Assembly: GCA_020847915.1 (NCBI GenBank)
Contig: JADLBE010000002.1
Span: 1-36,558 of the forward strand
Source of the DNA: Saprospiraceae bacterium
GTDB taxonomy: Bacteria > Bacteroidota > Bacteroidia > Chitinophagales > Saprospiraceae
Direction: 5' to 3'
Length of the DNA stretch: 36,558 nt
The notes under the pieces were generated by a model, which was not told the origin of the DNA, ran no database searches, and was given only the letters and a program-made list of their open reading frames with translations. Positions 7,558 through 22,749 of the stretch are shown here, one piece after another. The translations under genes and the position numbers were made by a program. Every line of letters begins with the position of its first letter. Position 1 is the first letter of the stretch.

Positions 7558-8754
7558 ATGGCAAAAGAGACATTTGTTCGCAACAAGCCGCACGTAAATA
7601 TTGGCACGATCGGTCACGTAGACCACGGCAAAACAACGTTGACGGCTGCCATTACCTACGTACTTTCGCAAAAGGGTCTGGCTAAAAAGACGGACTACGC
7701 TGCCATTGATGCTGCTCCTGAAGAAAAAGAACGCGGTATCACCATCAATACGGCGCACGTCGAATACGAAACGTTGAAGCGTCACTACGCACACGTTGAC
7801 TGTCCGGGTCACGCTGACTACGTTAAAAACATGATCACAGGTGCCGCACAAATGGACGGCGCCATAGTTGTTTGCGCTGCAACTGACGGCCCAATGCCAC
7901 AGACGCGCGAGCACATCCTCCTCGCCCGCCAGGTAGGCGTTCCGCGTATCGTTGTTTTCATGAACAAAGTTGACCTGGTAGACGACCCGGAAATGCTTGA
8001 GCTCGTGGACATGGAACTTCGCGAACTGCTTAGCTCCTATGGCTTCGACGGCGACACCGCTTCCATCATCCAGGGTTCGGCTCTGAAAGCCCTCGAAGGC
8101 GATCCGACCTACTCGCAGCGCATCATGGACCTCATGGACGCTTGTGACAACGACATTCCGGACCCCGTTCGCGAAGTTGACAAGCCCTTCCTGATGCCGG
8201 TTGAAGACGTGTTCACCATCACAGGTCGCGGTACCGTAGCTACGGGCCGTATCGAACGTGGTGTTATCAACGTAGGCGATCCCGTTGAAATCATCGGTAT
8301 GATGAAAGAAAACGAAAAGCCTATGACTTCGACCATCACAGGTGTGGAAATGTTCCGCAAACTGCTCGATCGCGGTGAAGCTGGCGACAACGCCGGTCTC
8401 CTCCTCCGCGGTATTGAAAAAGAACAGATTAAGCGTGGTATGGTTATCTGCAAACCCGGCAGCGTTAAACCGCACAAGAGCTTCAAGTGCTCGGTTTACG
8501 TTCTGTCGAAAGAAGAAGGTGGCCGTCACACGCCATTCTTCAACGGATACCGCCCGCAGTTCTACTTCCGTACCACTGACGTAACTGGTGACGTTAAACT
8601 CCCGGTAAACGTTGAAATGGTAATGCCCGGTGACAACATCGAGCTGGAAGTAAAACTCCTGAACACCATCGCCCTCGAAAAAGGTCTCCGCTTCGCTATC
8701 CGCGAAGGTGGCCGTACAGTTGGCGCCGGACAGGTAACCGAGATCATCGACTAA
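7558..8754 (+). CDS. tuf: Translation elongation factor EF-Tu
   Basis: [33 protein letters not shown] ... [23 protein letters not shown]. Confidence 0.99.
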   Translation: MAKETFVRNKPHVNIGTIGHVDHGKTTLTAAITYVLSQKGLAKKTDYAAIDAAPEEKERGITINTAHVEYETLKRHYAHVDCPGHADYVKNMITGAAQMDGAIVVCAATDGPMPQTREHILLARQVGVPRIVVFMNKVDLVDDPEMLELVDMELRELLSSYGFDGDTASIIQGSALKALEGDPTYSQRIMDLMDACDNDIPDPVREVDKPFLMPVEDVFTITGRGTVATGRIERGVINVGDPVEIIGMMKENEKPMTSTITGVEMFRKLLDRGEAGDNAGLLLRGIEKEQIKRGMVICKPGSVKPHKSFKCSVYVLSKEEGGRHTPFFNGYRPQFYFRTTDVTGDVKLPVNVEMVMPGDNIELEVKLLNTIALEKGLRFAIREGGRTVGAGQVTEIID

Positions 8755-8763
8755 AATACAGTC

Positions 8764-8828
8764 ATCAGTCAACAGTCGACAGTCAACAGTTTTTTAACTG
8801 AGGACTGTCGACTGGCGACTGTCGACTT
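8764..8828. repeat. Inverted period-7 arrays (AGTCAAC/AGTCGAC) forming a hairpin between tuf and tRNA-Trp
   Basis: AGTCAACAGTCGACAGTCAACAGTTTTTTAACTGAGGACTGTCGACTGGCGACTGTCGACT. Confidence 0.8.
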
Positions 8829-8834
8829 TTATAC

Positions 8835-8910
8835 AGGGGCATAGCTCAATTGGTAGAGTGGAGGTCTCCAAAACCTCAGGCTGCGGGTTCGAGCCCTGCT
8901 GCCCCTGCCA
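8835..8910 (+). tRNA. tRNA-Trp (CCA), 3' CCA encoded
   Basis: AGGGGCA/TGCCCCT acceptor, loop CTCCAAA, followed by GCCA. Confidence 0.95.
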
Positions 8911-9026
8911 CCAAAAAAAAACACGTTTCCTGCCGTTCGTTGTGCCTATCCGGAACAACGAACTTTTTTAGCAATACAAAGCAGGTTGGAAACGCTACGA
9001 TCACAGCATAAAGATTGCCTTGCGCG

Positions 9027-9218
9027 ATGGAACGACTGACGCTTTACCTGAAAGAAAGCTACCACGAACTGGTAAAAAATGTATCCTGGCCCACCGCAGC
9101 CCAGCTGCAGGAAAGCACCATGGTGGTAATCGTTACCGCCGTGATACTTGCTTTGTTCATCTTCCTGATGGACGGTGCCTGCAATGCCATTATCGGCAGC
9201 CTTTACGGTACTTTCTAA
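9027..9218 (+). CDS. secE: Preprotein translocase subunit SecE
   Basis: MERLTLYLKESYHELVKNVSWPTAAQLQESTMVVIVTAVILALFIFLMD; synteny with nusG. Confidence 0.93.
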   Translation: MERLTLYLKESYHELVKNVSWPTAAQLQESTMVVIVTAVILALFIFLMDGACNAIIGSLYGTF

Positions 9219-9266
9219 CCATTGAATTCTCCCGATTCCTCCCCCAAGGCATCCTTCCCAGCTACC

Positions 9267-9854
9267 ATGAGTAAAGAGAAAGAAACGCTCGGCGCCGCAA
9301 AAGTGCCAAGTACCGAAAAGAAGTGGTACTCCCTGCGCGTGATCAGCGGTAAGGAGAAAAAAATCAAGGAACGTATCGACCATGAAATCGATCGGTCCGG
9401 CTGGAAGGAAATTGTCTTTCAGGTGATTGTTCCTACTGAAAAGGTATACAAAATCCGCAATGGCAAAAAAGTGGTTCAGGAACGCAACCTGCTTCCCGGC
9501 TACATTCTGATCGAAGCCATTGGCCAAAAACTGAACGGTGACGTCGCTAAAATCATCAGCGATATTCCCAATGTTATTCACTTTTTGGGCAAAGAAGTAC
9601 CCATCCCGATGACCCAGGTTGAAGCCAACCGGTTGTTGGGCAAAGTTGATGAAAGCAGCGAAGCCGGGGAAACCATGGTTGAGCCTTTCCTCATCGGCGA
9701 AACTGTTAAAATCATCGATGGACCGTTTACCGACTTTGTCGGCGACATCCAGGAAGTGAACGAAGAGAAGAAAAAAATTAAGGTGATCGTCAAAATTTTC
9801 GGACGAGGCACCGAGGTTGAACTGAACTTCATGCAAGTAGAAAAAATAAGCTGA
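9267..9854 (+). CDS. nusG: Transcription termination/antitermination protein NusG
   Basis: [21 protein letters not shown] ... [11 protein letters not shown] ... [47 protein letters not shown]. Confidence 0.97.
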   Translation: MSKEKETLGAAKVPSTEKKWYSLRVISGKEKKIKERIDHEIDRSGWKEIVFQVIVPTEKVYKIRNGKKVVQERNLLPGYILIEAIGQKLNGDVAKIISDIPNVIHFLGKEVPIPMTQVEANRLLGKVDESSEAGETMVEPFLIGETVKIIDGPFTDFVGDIQEVNEEKKKIKVIVKIFGRGTEVELNFMQVEKIS

Positions 9855-9994
9855 TTTGGCCAAGGGGCCACGGTCGATGTCCGCTTCTCCCGGACACGCT
9901 TCCATCAGACCTCGCCCTACCGCCCTTCGGCAACATTCATACCAGCTTACCTTCAAAATCAGGCCTTAAAACCGGTTTTGTAAATGCAAAAACA

Positions 9995-10444
9995 ATGGCA
10001 AAAGAAGTTGATGTTTATATCAAACTCCAGGTGAAAGGCGGACAGGCTAACCCTGCCCCCCCAATCGGTCCGGCTCTCGGTTCGAAAGGTGTTAACATCA
10101 TGGAGTTCTGCAAGCGTTTCAATGCGCAAACCCAGGAGCAAATTGGCAAGGTATTGCCGGTGATCATTCAGGTGTATAAAGACAAAACCTTTGACTTTAT
10201 CATCAAAACCCCACCAGCAGCTATCCAGCTTTTCGAAGCTTCCAAACTTGCTGTGGGCAAAGGCTCGCCGGAACCCAACCGTAAAAAAGTGGGCACCGTA
10301 ACCTGGGAACAGGTACAGGCCATTGCAGAAGCCAAAATGCCCGACCTTAACTGCTTCACCGTAGAATCGGCCATGAAAATGATCGCCGGTACTGCGCGCA
10401 GCATGGGTTTGAGCATCACCGGTACACCACCGTGGGATAACTAA
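9995..10444 (+). CDS. rplK: 50S ribosomal protein L11
   Basis: [40 protein letters not shown]. Confidence 0.99.
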   Translation: MAKEVDVYIKLQVKGGQANPAPPIGPALGSKGVNIMEFCKRFNAQTQEQIGKVLPVIIQVYKDKTFDFIIKTPPAAIQLFEASKLAVGKGSPEPNRKKVGTVTWEQVQAIAEAKMPDLNCFTVESAMKMIAGTARSMGLSITGTPPWDN

Positions 10445-10445
10445 T

Positions 10446-10563
10446 TCAGTCGGTTAGTCTGTTAGTCAGTTGGTCGGTTAGTCAAAAAAAGTATGACTAA
10501 CCGACCAACTGACTAACCGACCAACCGACTAACCGACCAACCGACTAACCGACCAACAGACCA
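10446..10563. repeat. Inverted period-8 arrays (GTTAGTCN/GTTGGTCG and CTAACCGA/CCAACCGA) between rplK and rplA
   Basis: CAGTCGGTTAGTCTGTTAGTCAGTTGGTCGGTTAGTCAAAAAAAGTATGACTAACCGACCAACTGACTAACCGACC... Confidence 0.85.
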
Positions 10564-10614
10564 AACAAGGGAGTTCCGCCCAACGGAACGTTTAACCTTA
10601 AATAGTATTTTTCA

Positions 10615-11310
10615 ATGGCACAAATTACAAAAAAACGTAAAGTCGTTGATGCCAAGGTTGACCGCGACAAGCTTTACAGCTTGACTGACGCCATGTCGCT
10701 CGTTAAAGAGGTCAATACGACGAAATTCAACGCTTCGGTAGACGTACACGTGCGTCTCGGCGTCGATCCCCGCAAAGCCGACCAGGCCCTGCGCGGTACG
10801 GTGTCGCTTCCTCACGGTACGGGTAAAACCAAACGTGTACTCGTGTTTTGTACCCCCGACAAAGAAGCCGATGCCAAAGCAGCAGGCGCCGATTTCGTGG
10901 GTCTCGACGAGTACATCCAAAAAGTTAGCGAAGGCTGGATGGACATCGATGTGATCATCGCCACCCCCAACGTTATGGCTCAACTCGGTAAGGTTGCACG
11001 TATCCTCGGCCCACGCGGCCTGATGCCCAACCCTAAAACCGGTACCGTTACCAACGACATCGCTTCGGCCGTGTCGGAGGTTAAAAAAGGTAAAATTGCT
11101 TTCCGCGTCGACAAGTTCGGTATCGTACACGCTTCCATCGGTCGCGTATCGTTTACGCCGGACCAACTCACCGAAAACGCCCACGAACTCATCGCCACCC
11201 TGGTGCGCATGAAGCCTTCAACGGCCAAAGGTGTTTACATGAAGACGATCGCCGTGGCCAGCACCATGAGCCCGGGCATTATGGTTGATCCGAAATCCGT
11301 CAAAGTTTAA
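10615..11310 (+). CDS. rplA: 50S ribosomal protein L1
   Basis: [27 protein letters not shown] ... [16 protein letters not shown]. Confidence 0.99.
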   Translation: MAQITKKRKVVDAKVDRDKLYSLTDAMSLVKEVNTTKFNASVDVHVRLGVDPRKADQALRGTVSLPHGTGKTKRVLVFCTPDKEADAKAAGADFVGLDEYIQKVSEGWMDIDVIIATPNVMAQLGKVARILGPRGLMPNPKTGTVTNDIASAVSEVKKGKIAFRVDKFGIVHASIGRVSFTPDQLTENAHELIATLVRMKPSTAKGVYMKTIAVASTMSPGIMVDPKSVKV

Positions 11311-11356
11311 GCCCGAACTCTTCCACTTTTTCCAACATCTCAATTTCACATAAGAA

Positions 11357-11884
11357 ATGACCAGAGAAGAAAAAACCTCCGCCATCGCGGAATTGAAGGA
11401 AGAGCTCGGCAGCACGCCGTTCTTTTACCTGACCGATTCCTCGACCCTGTCGGTGGCTAAAATCAATAAGCTCCGCCGGATGTGCTTCGAAAAAGGCATT
11501 ACGATGAAGGTTGCCAAAAACACCCTGATTCAAAAAGCCCTCGAAAACGAACCGGAAAGCAAAGGCTACAGCGCACTTTTCAGCGCCCTCGCCGGTCCGA
11601 CCACCATCATGATCTCCGACAACCCGAAAGCACCTGCCAAGCTGCTGGAAGAATTCCGCAAAACGGAAGAACGTCCGCTGCTGAAAGCTGCTTACATCGA
11701 TTCGTCGGTTTTCCTGGGCGACGACCAACTCAAAGCCCTTACGCAACTGAAGAGCAAAGACGAGATGATCGGTGAGATCATCGGCCTGCTCCAGTCGCCA
11801 GCAAAACGCCTCGCCAGCCAAATTACGGCTACCGGAACCAAAATCGCCGGTATCGTCAAAACGCTGGAAGAACGCCCGCAGTAA
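11357..11884 (+). CDS. rplJ: 50S ribosomal protein L10
   Basis: MTREEKTSAIAELKEEL ... KVAKNTLIQKALE; synteny. Confidence 0.98.
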   Translation: MTREEKTSAIAELKEELGSTPFFYLTDSSTLSVAKINKLRRMCFEKGITMKVAKNTLIQKALENEPESKGYSALFSALAGPTTIMISDNPKAPAKLLEEFRKTEERPLLKAAYIDSSVFLGDDQLKALTQLKSKDEMIGEIIGLLQSPAKRLASQITATGTKIAGIVKTLEERPQ

Positions 11885-11908
11885 GGACCAGGAGTCGGAA
11901 CAGCATGC

Positions 11909-11972
11909 AGATCCCACGCTTCGCTGGGATGATAAATTCTGCATTCCACATTCCGCACTCCGCATTCCACTA
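11909..11972. repeat. Palindromic GATCCCACGCTTCGCTGGGATGATAA element plus period-7 array (GCATTCC/ACATTCC/GCACTCC)
   Basis: Direct reading, rplJ-rplL intergenic. Confidence 0.75.
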
Positions 11973-12064
11973 TGGCTTCCAAGTACGCACAATACGTGTT
12001 CCAACCCTATTGAACCGCTTTTTTCACCATTTTTCGCACAAAAAACATTTTAAAAATTACAACC

Positions 12065-12442
12065 ATGGCAGATCTTAAAGTACTGGCCGAATCGCTCGTG
12101 AACCTCACGATCAAAGAAGCCAACGAACTGGCCAATATCCTGAAAGATGACTACGGTATCGAACCTGCTGCTGCTGCTGTAGCTGTAGCTGCTGCACCTT
12201 CCGGTGACGCTGCCGCTGCTCCTGCTGAGCAAACCGAGTTCGACGTGATCCTCAAAGACGCCGGCGCCAACAAGCTGAACGTTGTTAAAGAGGTGAAGAA
12301 CCTGCTCGGACTGGGCCTCAAAGAAGCCAAAGACCTCGTTGACGGCGCTCCAAGCCCCCTCAAAAACGGTGTAGGCAAAGCTGAAGCTGATTCCCTGAAA
12401 ACAGCCCTCGAAGCTGCAGGCGCGGTTGTAGAAGTCAAGTAA
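12065..12442 (+). CDS. rplL: 50S ribosomal protein L7/L12
   Basis: Ala-rich hinge and [68 protein letters not shown]. Confidence 0.99.
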   Translation: MADLKVLAESLVNLTIKEANELANILKDDYGIEPAAAAVAVAAAPSGDAAAAPAEQTEFDVILKDAGANKLNVVKEVKNLLGLGLKEAKDLVDGAPSPLKNGVGKAEADSLKTALEAAGAVVEVK

Positions 12443-12555
12443 GAATTGTTGTTCCGCCTCGGCGCGATACCATGCGCTCCGTCGTTTTCCAACAAATTCT
12501 TATACGATTTCGCAACCTCCATGCTAGGATTTAGGTTCCATACAAGATAGTTCAA

Positions 12556-12597
12556 AGGCTTAACGCGCCTTCCGCATGCCGGAAGCGCGTTAAGCCT
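12556..12597 (+). promoter_or_regulatory. Hairpin in the rplL-rpoB intergenic region (possible attenuator or processing site)
   Basis: AGGCTTAACGCGCcTTCCG / CGGAAGCGCGTTAAGCCT with a one-nt bulge. Confidence 0.6.
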
Positions 12598-12734
12598 GTA
12601 TTTGTCTGTACCAAACAGTTTTTGAACTTTCTTAGGTTTCATTACGTTTATAGGGTTGGCCCATCGGCCGCCCGACTGCCGGTGAAAGCACCGGCACTTC
12701 TGCAAATTCAGCACACAAGCACATTTTGCACAAA

Positions 12735-15700
12735 ATGACCAATAACGGCATCTCCAACGGGGCAGTCACCAAAACAGGCGTTCAAGACCGCGTCAACTTC
12801 GGTAAAATTCGCCTCGCCGGTCACTATCCTGACCTCCTCGAAATTCAGCTCAAGTCCTTCCAGGAGTTTTTCCAGCTTGAAACAACACCCGAAAACCGCG
12901 CCACCGAAGGCCTTTACAAGGTGTTTAAAGAAAATTTCCCCATCACCGATGCGCGGAACATTTTTAACCTGGAATTCCTCGACTATTTCGTCGACCCGCC
13001 GCGCTACACCATAGACGAGTGTATGCAGCGTGGCCTCACCTATTCGGTGCCTCTGAAAGCCAAATTGCGACTTTCATGCAACGATGAAGAACACATCGAC
13101 TTCCAGACGATTGTGCAGGACGTATTCCTCGGCAACATTCCGTACATGACGCCGAAAGGCACTTTTGTCATCAACGGCGCCGAACGCGTCATCGTTTCCC
13201 AATTGCACCGCTCCCCGGGCGTATTCTTCGGCCAAAGCTACCACCCCAACGGTACGAAGATCTACAGCGCACGTGTGATCCCTTTCAAAGGGGCCTGGAT
13301 GGAGTTTGCCACCGACATCAACCTGGTCATGTACGCGTACATCGACCGTAAGAAAAAGTTTCCTGTCACCACGCTCCTGCGGGCCATCGGTTTCGATACC
13401 GATAAGGCCATCCTCGACCTGTTCAACCTGGCCGACGAAATCGCATGCACCCGCGAAAACCTCGAAGGTAGCATCGGTCGCAAACTCGCCGCTCGGGTTC
13501 TGAAAACCTGGACGGAAGACTTCGTGGACGAAGACACCGGTGAAGTGGTAACCATCGAACGCAACGAGATCATCCTCGAACGCGACACCGTGCTCGATGA
13601 AGAAAACATCGAACTCATCCTCGATGCCAGTACCACCACCATCATCCTGCAACGTACCGACATCGACGAGGACTTCTCGATCATCTACAATACGCTGCAA
13701 AAAGACCCGACTTCGAGCGAACTCGAAGCCGTAACATACATCTACCGACAGCTGCGCGGTTCCGATCCCCCGGATGATGAAACCGCCCGCGGTATCATCG
13801 ACAAACTCTTCTTCTCCGACAAACGTTACAACCTCGGTGAAGTAGGACGTTTCAAGATCAACCGCAAGCTGCTTCTTGATATCCCCGACGACAACCTCGT
13901 ACTCACGAAGGAAGACATCATCTCCATCGTGCGCTACATCGTTAGTCTGATCAACAACAAAGCGGAGATCGACGACATCGACCACCTCTCCAACCGCCGC
14001 GTACGTACCGTGGGCGAACAACTCTACGCCCAGTTCGGCGTAGGTCTCGCCCGTATGGCCCGTACCATCCGCGAACGTATGAACGTACGTGACAACGAGG
14101 TGTTCACCCCCGTCGACCTCATCAACGCCCGCACGCTTTCGTCGGTCATCAACTCGTTCTTTGGTACCAGCCAACTTTCGCAGTTCCTCGACCAAACGAA
14201 CCCGCTGTCGGAAATCACCCACAAACGCCGCATCTCGGCACTCGGACCAGGTGGTCTGAGCCGCGAACGTGCAGGCTTTGAGGTGCGCGACGTACACTAC
14301 TCCCACTACGGCCGCCTGTGCACCATCGAAACGCCGGAAGGACCAAACATCGGTCTGATCTCGACGTTGTGCACACACGCCAAGATCAATAAAATGGGCT
14401 TCCTCGAAACCCCTTACCGCCGCGTATCCAGCGGTAAAGTGGTGCTCGAAGGCGATGTGGAATACCTGTCGGCCGAAGCGGAAGACTATATGAAGATCGC
14501 TCAGGCCAACTCGCCTGTTGATGAAAAAGGCGCCTTCCTGCAAGACCGCGTAAAAGCGCGCGAACACGGCGACTTCCCCATCCTCGGTCCGGAAGAACTC
14601 GAATACATCGACGTAGCTCCGAACCAGATTGTAGGTGTGTCGGCTTCGCTGATTCCATTCCTTGAGAATGACGACGCCAACCGCGCCCTGATGGGATCGA
14701 ACATGCAACGTCAGGCCGTTCCGCTCATCCGCCCGCACTCGCCGGTGGTGGGTACCGGTCTGGAAGCCAAAGTAGCCCGCGACAGCCGCATGCTCATCAA
14801 CGCCGAAGGCGGTGGTGTGGTGGAATACGTGGACGCCAACGAAATCGTCATCCACTACGACCGCACCGAAGAAGATCAGCTCGTGTCGTTTGAAGATGCC
14901 CGCAAAACGTACAAACTGACCAAGTTTATGCGTACCAACCAGGGCACCTGCATCAACCTGAAACCCATCGTTCGCCGCGGCCAGCGTGTGGAAGAAGGCG
15001 ACATCCTTTGCGAAGGTTATGCAACTGAAAACGGCGAACTCGCCCTCGGACAAAACCTGAAAGTGGCCTTCATGCCCTGGAAAGGTTACAACTTCGAAGA
15101 TGCCATCGTACTTTCTGAACGTGTAGTTCAGGAAGACGTGTTCACCTCCATCCACATCGAACACTTCGAACTCGACGTGCGCGATACCAAACTGGGTGAA
15201 GAAGAACTTACGGCCGACATCCCGAACGTAAGCGAAGAAGCTACGAAGGACCTCGACGAAAACGGTATCGTGCGCATCGGCGCATGGGCCAAAGAAGGCG
15301 ATATCCTTATCGGTAAAATCACACCGAAAGGCGAAACCGATCCCACCCCGGAGGAAAAACTGCTGCGCGCCATCTTCGGCGACAAAGCAGGCGACGTAAA
15401 AGACGCTTCCCTCAAAGTACCACCGAGCATCGGTGGTGTGGTGATCGACAAACAGCTTTTCGCCCGCGCCAAAAAGGATAAAATCCAGAAAGAACAGGAA
15501 AAAGCCCTGCTCGACAAACTCGACGACGAACACGCCGTAGCCATCAACAACCTGAAGACCATCCTCATCGATAAACTGCTCGTCCTGGTGAAAGACAAAG
15601 TCACCAACGGCATCCGCAGCATCTACGGCGAGGAAATGGCTCCCAAAGGCACCAAACTGACGGCGCAGGTACTTCGCGATACCATCGACTACAGCCAGGT

Positions 15701-16574
15701 GGATTACACCAACTGGACCAGCGAAAAAGGCGTTAACCAATTGATCGCCCGCCTGCTGCACAACTACAGCATCAAGGTGAACGAAGAAGTTGGCCGCTAC
15801 AAACGTGAGAAGTTCAACATCAGCATCGGTGACGAATTGCCCGCAGGCGTGCTCAAACTTGCCAAGGTATACCTTGCCAAAAAACGCAAGCTTAAAGTAG
15901 GTGACAAACTCGCCGGTCGCCACGGTAACAAAGGTATCGTGAGCCGTATCGTACGTATGGAAGACATGCCTTTCCTCGAGGACGGCACCCCGGTAGACGT
16001 GGTGCTCAACCCGCTGGGTGTACCTTCCCGTATGAACCTGGGTCAGATCTTCGAAACCGTACTCGGTTGGGCAGGTGAACGTCTCGGACTTAAATTCGCT
16101 ACCCCCATCTTCGACGGCGCCAAAACGCACGAAGTTGAGGAATGGATCGAAAAAGCAGGTCTGCCAAGCCTCGGACAAACGTACCTGTCCGACGGTGAAA
16201 CCGGCGACCGATTCCACCAGAAGGCCACCGTGGGCGTGATTTACATGCTCAAACTTAGCCACATGGTAGACGATAAGATGCACGCCCGTTCCATCGGACC
16301 ATACTCGCTCATCACTCAGCAGCCGCTCGGCGGTAAAGCTCAGTTCGGTGGCCAGCGTTTTGGTGAGATGGAGGTTTGGGCCCTCGAAGCATACGGAGCT
16401 GCCAACATCCTGCAGGAATTGCTCACCTACAAATCCGATGATATTCAAGGCCGCGCCAAGGCCTACGAAGCCATCGTGAAGGGCGACAACCTGCCGGAAG
16501 CCAACATTCCTGAATCGTTCAATGTACTTCTGCATGAACTCAGGGGCCTGGCACTCGACGTGAAGTTTGAATAA
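12735..16574 (+). CDS. rpoB: DNA-directed RNA polymerase subunit beta
   Basis: Full-length RpoB motifs ([51 protein letters not shown]); start 12726 or 12735. Confidence 0.99.
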   Translation: MTNNGISNGAVTKTGVQDRVNFGKIRLAGHYPDLLEIQLKSFQEFFQLETTPENRATEGLYKVFKENFPITDARNIFNLEFLDYFVDPPRYTIDECMQRGLTYSVPLKAKLRLSCNDEEHIDFQTIVQDVFLGNIPYMTPKGTFVINGAERVIVSQLHRSPGVFFGQSYHPNGTKIYSARVIPFKGAWMEFATDINLVMYAYIDRKKKFPVTTLLRAIGFDTDKAILDLFNLADEIACTRENLEGSIGRKLAARVLKTWTEDFVDEDTGEVVTIERNEIILERDTVLDEENIELILDASTTTIILQRTDIDEDFSIIYNTLQKDPTSSELEAVTYIYRQLRGSDPPDDETARGIIDKLFFSDKRYNLGEVGRFKINRKLLLDIPDDNLVLTKEDIISIVRYIVSLINNKAEIDDIDHLSNRRVRTVGEQLYAQFGVGLARMARTIRERMNVRDNEVFTPVDLINARTLSSVINSFFGTSQLSQFLDQTNPLSEITHKRRISALGPGGLSRERAGFEVRDVHYSHYGRLCTIETPEGPNIGLISTLCTHAKINKMGFLETPYRRVSSGKVVLEGDVEYLSAEAEDYMKIAQANSPVDEKGAFLQDRVKAREHGDFPILGPEELEYIDVAPNQIVGVSASLIPFLENDDANRALMGSNMQRQAVPLIRPHSPVVGTGLEAKVARDSRMLINAEGGGVVEYVDANEIVIHYDRTEEDQLVSFEDARKTYKLTKFMRTNQGTCINLKPIVRRGQRVEEGDILCEGYATENGELALGQNLKVAFMPWKGYNFEDAIVLSERVVQEDVFTSIHIEHFELDVRDTKLGEEELTADIPNVSEEATKDLDENGIVRIGAWAKEGDILIGKITPKGETDPTPEEKLLRAIFGDKAGDVKDASLKVPPSIGGVVIDKQLFARAKKDKIQKEQEKALLDKLDDEHAVAINNLKTILIDKLLVLVKDKVTNGIRSIYGEEMAPKGTKLTAQVLRDTIDYSQVDYTNWTSEKGVNQLIARLLHNYSIKVNEEVGRYKREKFNISIGDELPAGVLKLAKVYLAKKRKLKVGDKLAGRHGNKGIVSRIVRMEDMPFLEDGTPVDVVLNPLGVPSRMNLGQIFETVLGWAGERLGLKFATPIFDGAKTHEVEEWIEKAGLPSLGQTYLSDGETGDRFHQKATVGVIYMLKLSHMVDDKMHARSIGPYSLITQQPLGGKAQFGGQRFGEMEVWALEAYGAANILQELLTYKSDDIQGRAKAYEAIVKGDNLPEANIPESFNVLLHELRGLALDVKFE

Positions 16575-16575
16575 G

Positions 16576-16658
16576 CAACGTTGATCGTTGTCGGTTTTGA
16601 CTGTTCAAATCTGAAAAGTCAAAATCGACAACGGCCAACGAAAGAAAGATCAACGTTC
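16576..16658 (+). repeat. Inverted repeat in the rpoB-rpoC intergenic region
   Basis: CGTTGTCGGTTTTGACT (16586-16602) / AGTCAAAATCGACAACG (16617-16633), one mismatch; outer CAACGTTGATC / GATCAACGTT. Confidence 0.75.
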
Positions 16659-16680
16659 AAAGAACAACGAACAAAGAAAC

Positions 16681-20988
<4,308 letters not shown>

Positions 20989-21011
20989 AACAGTTTTGTT
21001 TAAAAATAGTA

Positions 21012-21046
21012 AGAGCCGCTCCGATGTTTCGGGGCGGCTCTTTTTG
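21012..21046 (+). terminator. Intrinsic terminator after rpoC
   Basis: AGAGCCGCTCCGATGTTTCGGGGCGGCTCTTTTT. Confidence 0.85.
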
Positions 21047-21214
21047 AATGGGGAATTTTTTAAATGTGGAATGCGGAATGCATTTTTGTAGTGCTTATGG
21101 GTTTGTTGGAATGACAATTCAAAAAGTACTACAAACTTTTCGGATATTTGGAACTTTGCGGTCATGCAACGACAACCTCATAGACAACAAATAAACACAA
21201 ACAATTAAACGAAT

Positions 21215-21979
21215 ATGTCAATAACAAAAAACGAAGAACTTATCGGAATGAAAAAAGCGAGTGAAGCGGTTGCGTGCACTTTAAAAGAAATGCGTAACTA
21301 TGCTAAACCCGGTATGACTACAAAACAATTAGACAACTTTGGAGCAAAAATGCTTTCAGACTTTGGAGCAAAATCAGCACCGTATTTGACTTATGGTTTT
21401 CCAGGCTGGACCTGTATAAGCCTGAACAATGAATTTTGTCACGGCATTCCGTCTGACAATAGAATACTAAAAGAAGGCGATTTAATAAACATAGATGTTT
21501 CAGCCGAACTTGACGGTTTTTGGTCGGACAATGGTGGCTCTTTTGTGCTTGGCGAAGACGTTAACCAACATCAAAAACTTATTGACGCTTCAAAACAAAT
21601 CCTACTCAAAGCAATCTTCAATATTAAAGGAGGTGTTCGCATTTCAGACATTGGACTTTTAATAGAAACAGAAGCAAAAAAACTTGGTTACAAAGTAATT
21701 AAAAACTTAGCAGGACATGGAATAGGACGAGGTTTACATGAAGAACCAAGCAACATAACAAATTATAGAGACCGTTATAACCTGACAAGATTTAAAAAAA
21801 ACTCTGTTGTTGCCATTGAGACATTTATTACGACTACTTCAACTTATGCCGAAACGTTAAAAGACGGTTGGACAATGGTTGGAAACAAAGGCGGATTTAT
21901 GGCACAACACGAACATACTATTGTAGTTACAGACGGGAAGCCCATTGTATTGACAGAAATGAATGAAATTTGGAAATAA
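21215..21979 (+). CDS. map: Type I methionine aminopeptidase (extra or divergent copy)
   Basis: GMTTKQLDNFG, INIDVSAELDGFWSDNGGSF, AGHGIGRGLHEEP, VVAIETFITT, QHEHTIVVT; AT-rich coding. Confidence 0.88.
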   Translation: MSITKNEELIGMKKASEAVACTLKEMRNYAKPGMTTKQLDNFGAKMLSDFGAKSAPYLTYGFPGWTCISLNNEFCHGIPSDNRILKEGDLINIDVSAELDGFWSDNGGSFVLGEDVNQHQKLIDASKQILLKAIFNIKGGVRISDIGLLIETEAKKLGYKVIKNLAGHGIGRGLHEEPSNITNYRDRYNLTRFKKNSVVAIETFITTTSTYAETLKDGWTMVGNKGGFMAQHEHTIVVTDGKPIVLTEMNEIWK

Positions 21980-22135
21980 CATAAAATGGCCGAACTGCTA
22001 ACATCGTATTTGCAATAGTGGGGCTGACAGTTGTAAACTCAACATTTTTAAACAGTACCCAATTTTGACCTCATGCTTGAAGACTTTACCGGCCTAATCA
22101 ACGAATGGAAAAAATAAAAACTACTGCTAATAAGG

Positions 22136-22693
22136 ATGGTAAAAATGAAACAATTGACATGGAAAATAATTTTACCCTTGACTGTAATTTCCTTTGGGGC
22201 AATTACAAAGTGGTGGTATACTTTGCCTGTTGACGCACCCGACACTTTATACAGCGGTTTTCCATTTCCATTTGTTGGTGATGGCTGGCACACCTCAATG
22301 TCGCTACAAATTTTTGTTTTAGAACTAATTGCCGATTTTCTTATTTATTTCCTTTTATGGTTTGTAATGGTGTTTAGTATCAATAAATATTTGACAAAAA
22401 TAAAGACATACAAAATCGTGACAATTGGACTTTGGATAATTTCGGGAATTATAATTCTTGGGGCATCCTGTATCGCAAGTTTTTCCGAACATATTTTTTA
22501 CTTTAAACGACCTTATGAAATGGAAATCATGGAAACTGGATATAAGTTTATTTGGCAAAAAACAGAGAGACCTGACTATTTCAAATATCACCCAAAGACA
22601 GGGAGGAATGAAAAAACGACCCAGGAGATCGTTCCCTGTTCGAAATTCGATATTCCTTGTTCGATATTCGATATTCCATCAAAATCGCATTAA
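22136..22693 (+). CDS. Small integral membrane protein, unknown; C-terminal tail encoded by repeat sequence
   Basis: Four apparent TM segments (VMVFSIN..., IGLWIISGIIILGASCIASF); start 22136 or 22145. Confidence 0.55.
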   Translation: MVKMKQLTWKIILPLTVISFGAITKWWYTLPVDAPDTLYSGFPFPFVGDGWHTSMSLQIFVLELIADFLIYFLLWFVMVFSINKYLTKIKTYKIVTIGLWIISGIIILGASCIASFSEHIFYFKRPYEMEIMETGYKFIWQKTERPDYFKYHPKTGRNEKTTQEIVPCSKFDIPCSIFDIPSKSH

Positions 22694-22749
22694 ACAGAAT
22701 ATCGAATTTCGAACAGGGAATATCGAACTCCGAACTCCGAACTCCGAAC
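22632..22749. repeat. 23-bp perfect inverted repeat (TTCCCTGTTCGAAATTCGATATT) followed by period-7 CGAACTC array
   Basis: 22632-22654 and 22698-22720 exact reverse complements; then ATCGAACTCCGAACTCCGAACTCCGAACTC. Confidence 0.88.

Noticed and set aside
7522-8772. 416-aa antisense ORF across tuf
   Set aside because: Antisense shadow of EF-Tu.
10446-10563. Possible CRISPR-like array
   Set aside because: Units are 8 nt with no spacers and no cas genes; simple tandem and inverted array.
13074-16535. 1153-aa antisense ORF across rpoB
   Set aside because: Mirror of a strongly biased coding frame; no recognisable domains; rpoB on the plus strand is unambiguous.
21990-22035. attC integron site candidate downstream of map
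   Set aside because: Only a visual resemblance; I could not identify paired R and L boxes, and no integrase is present.
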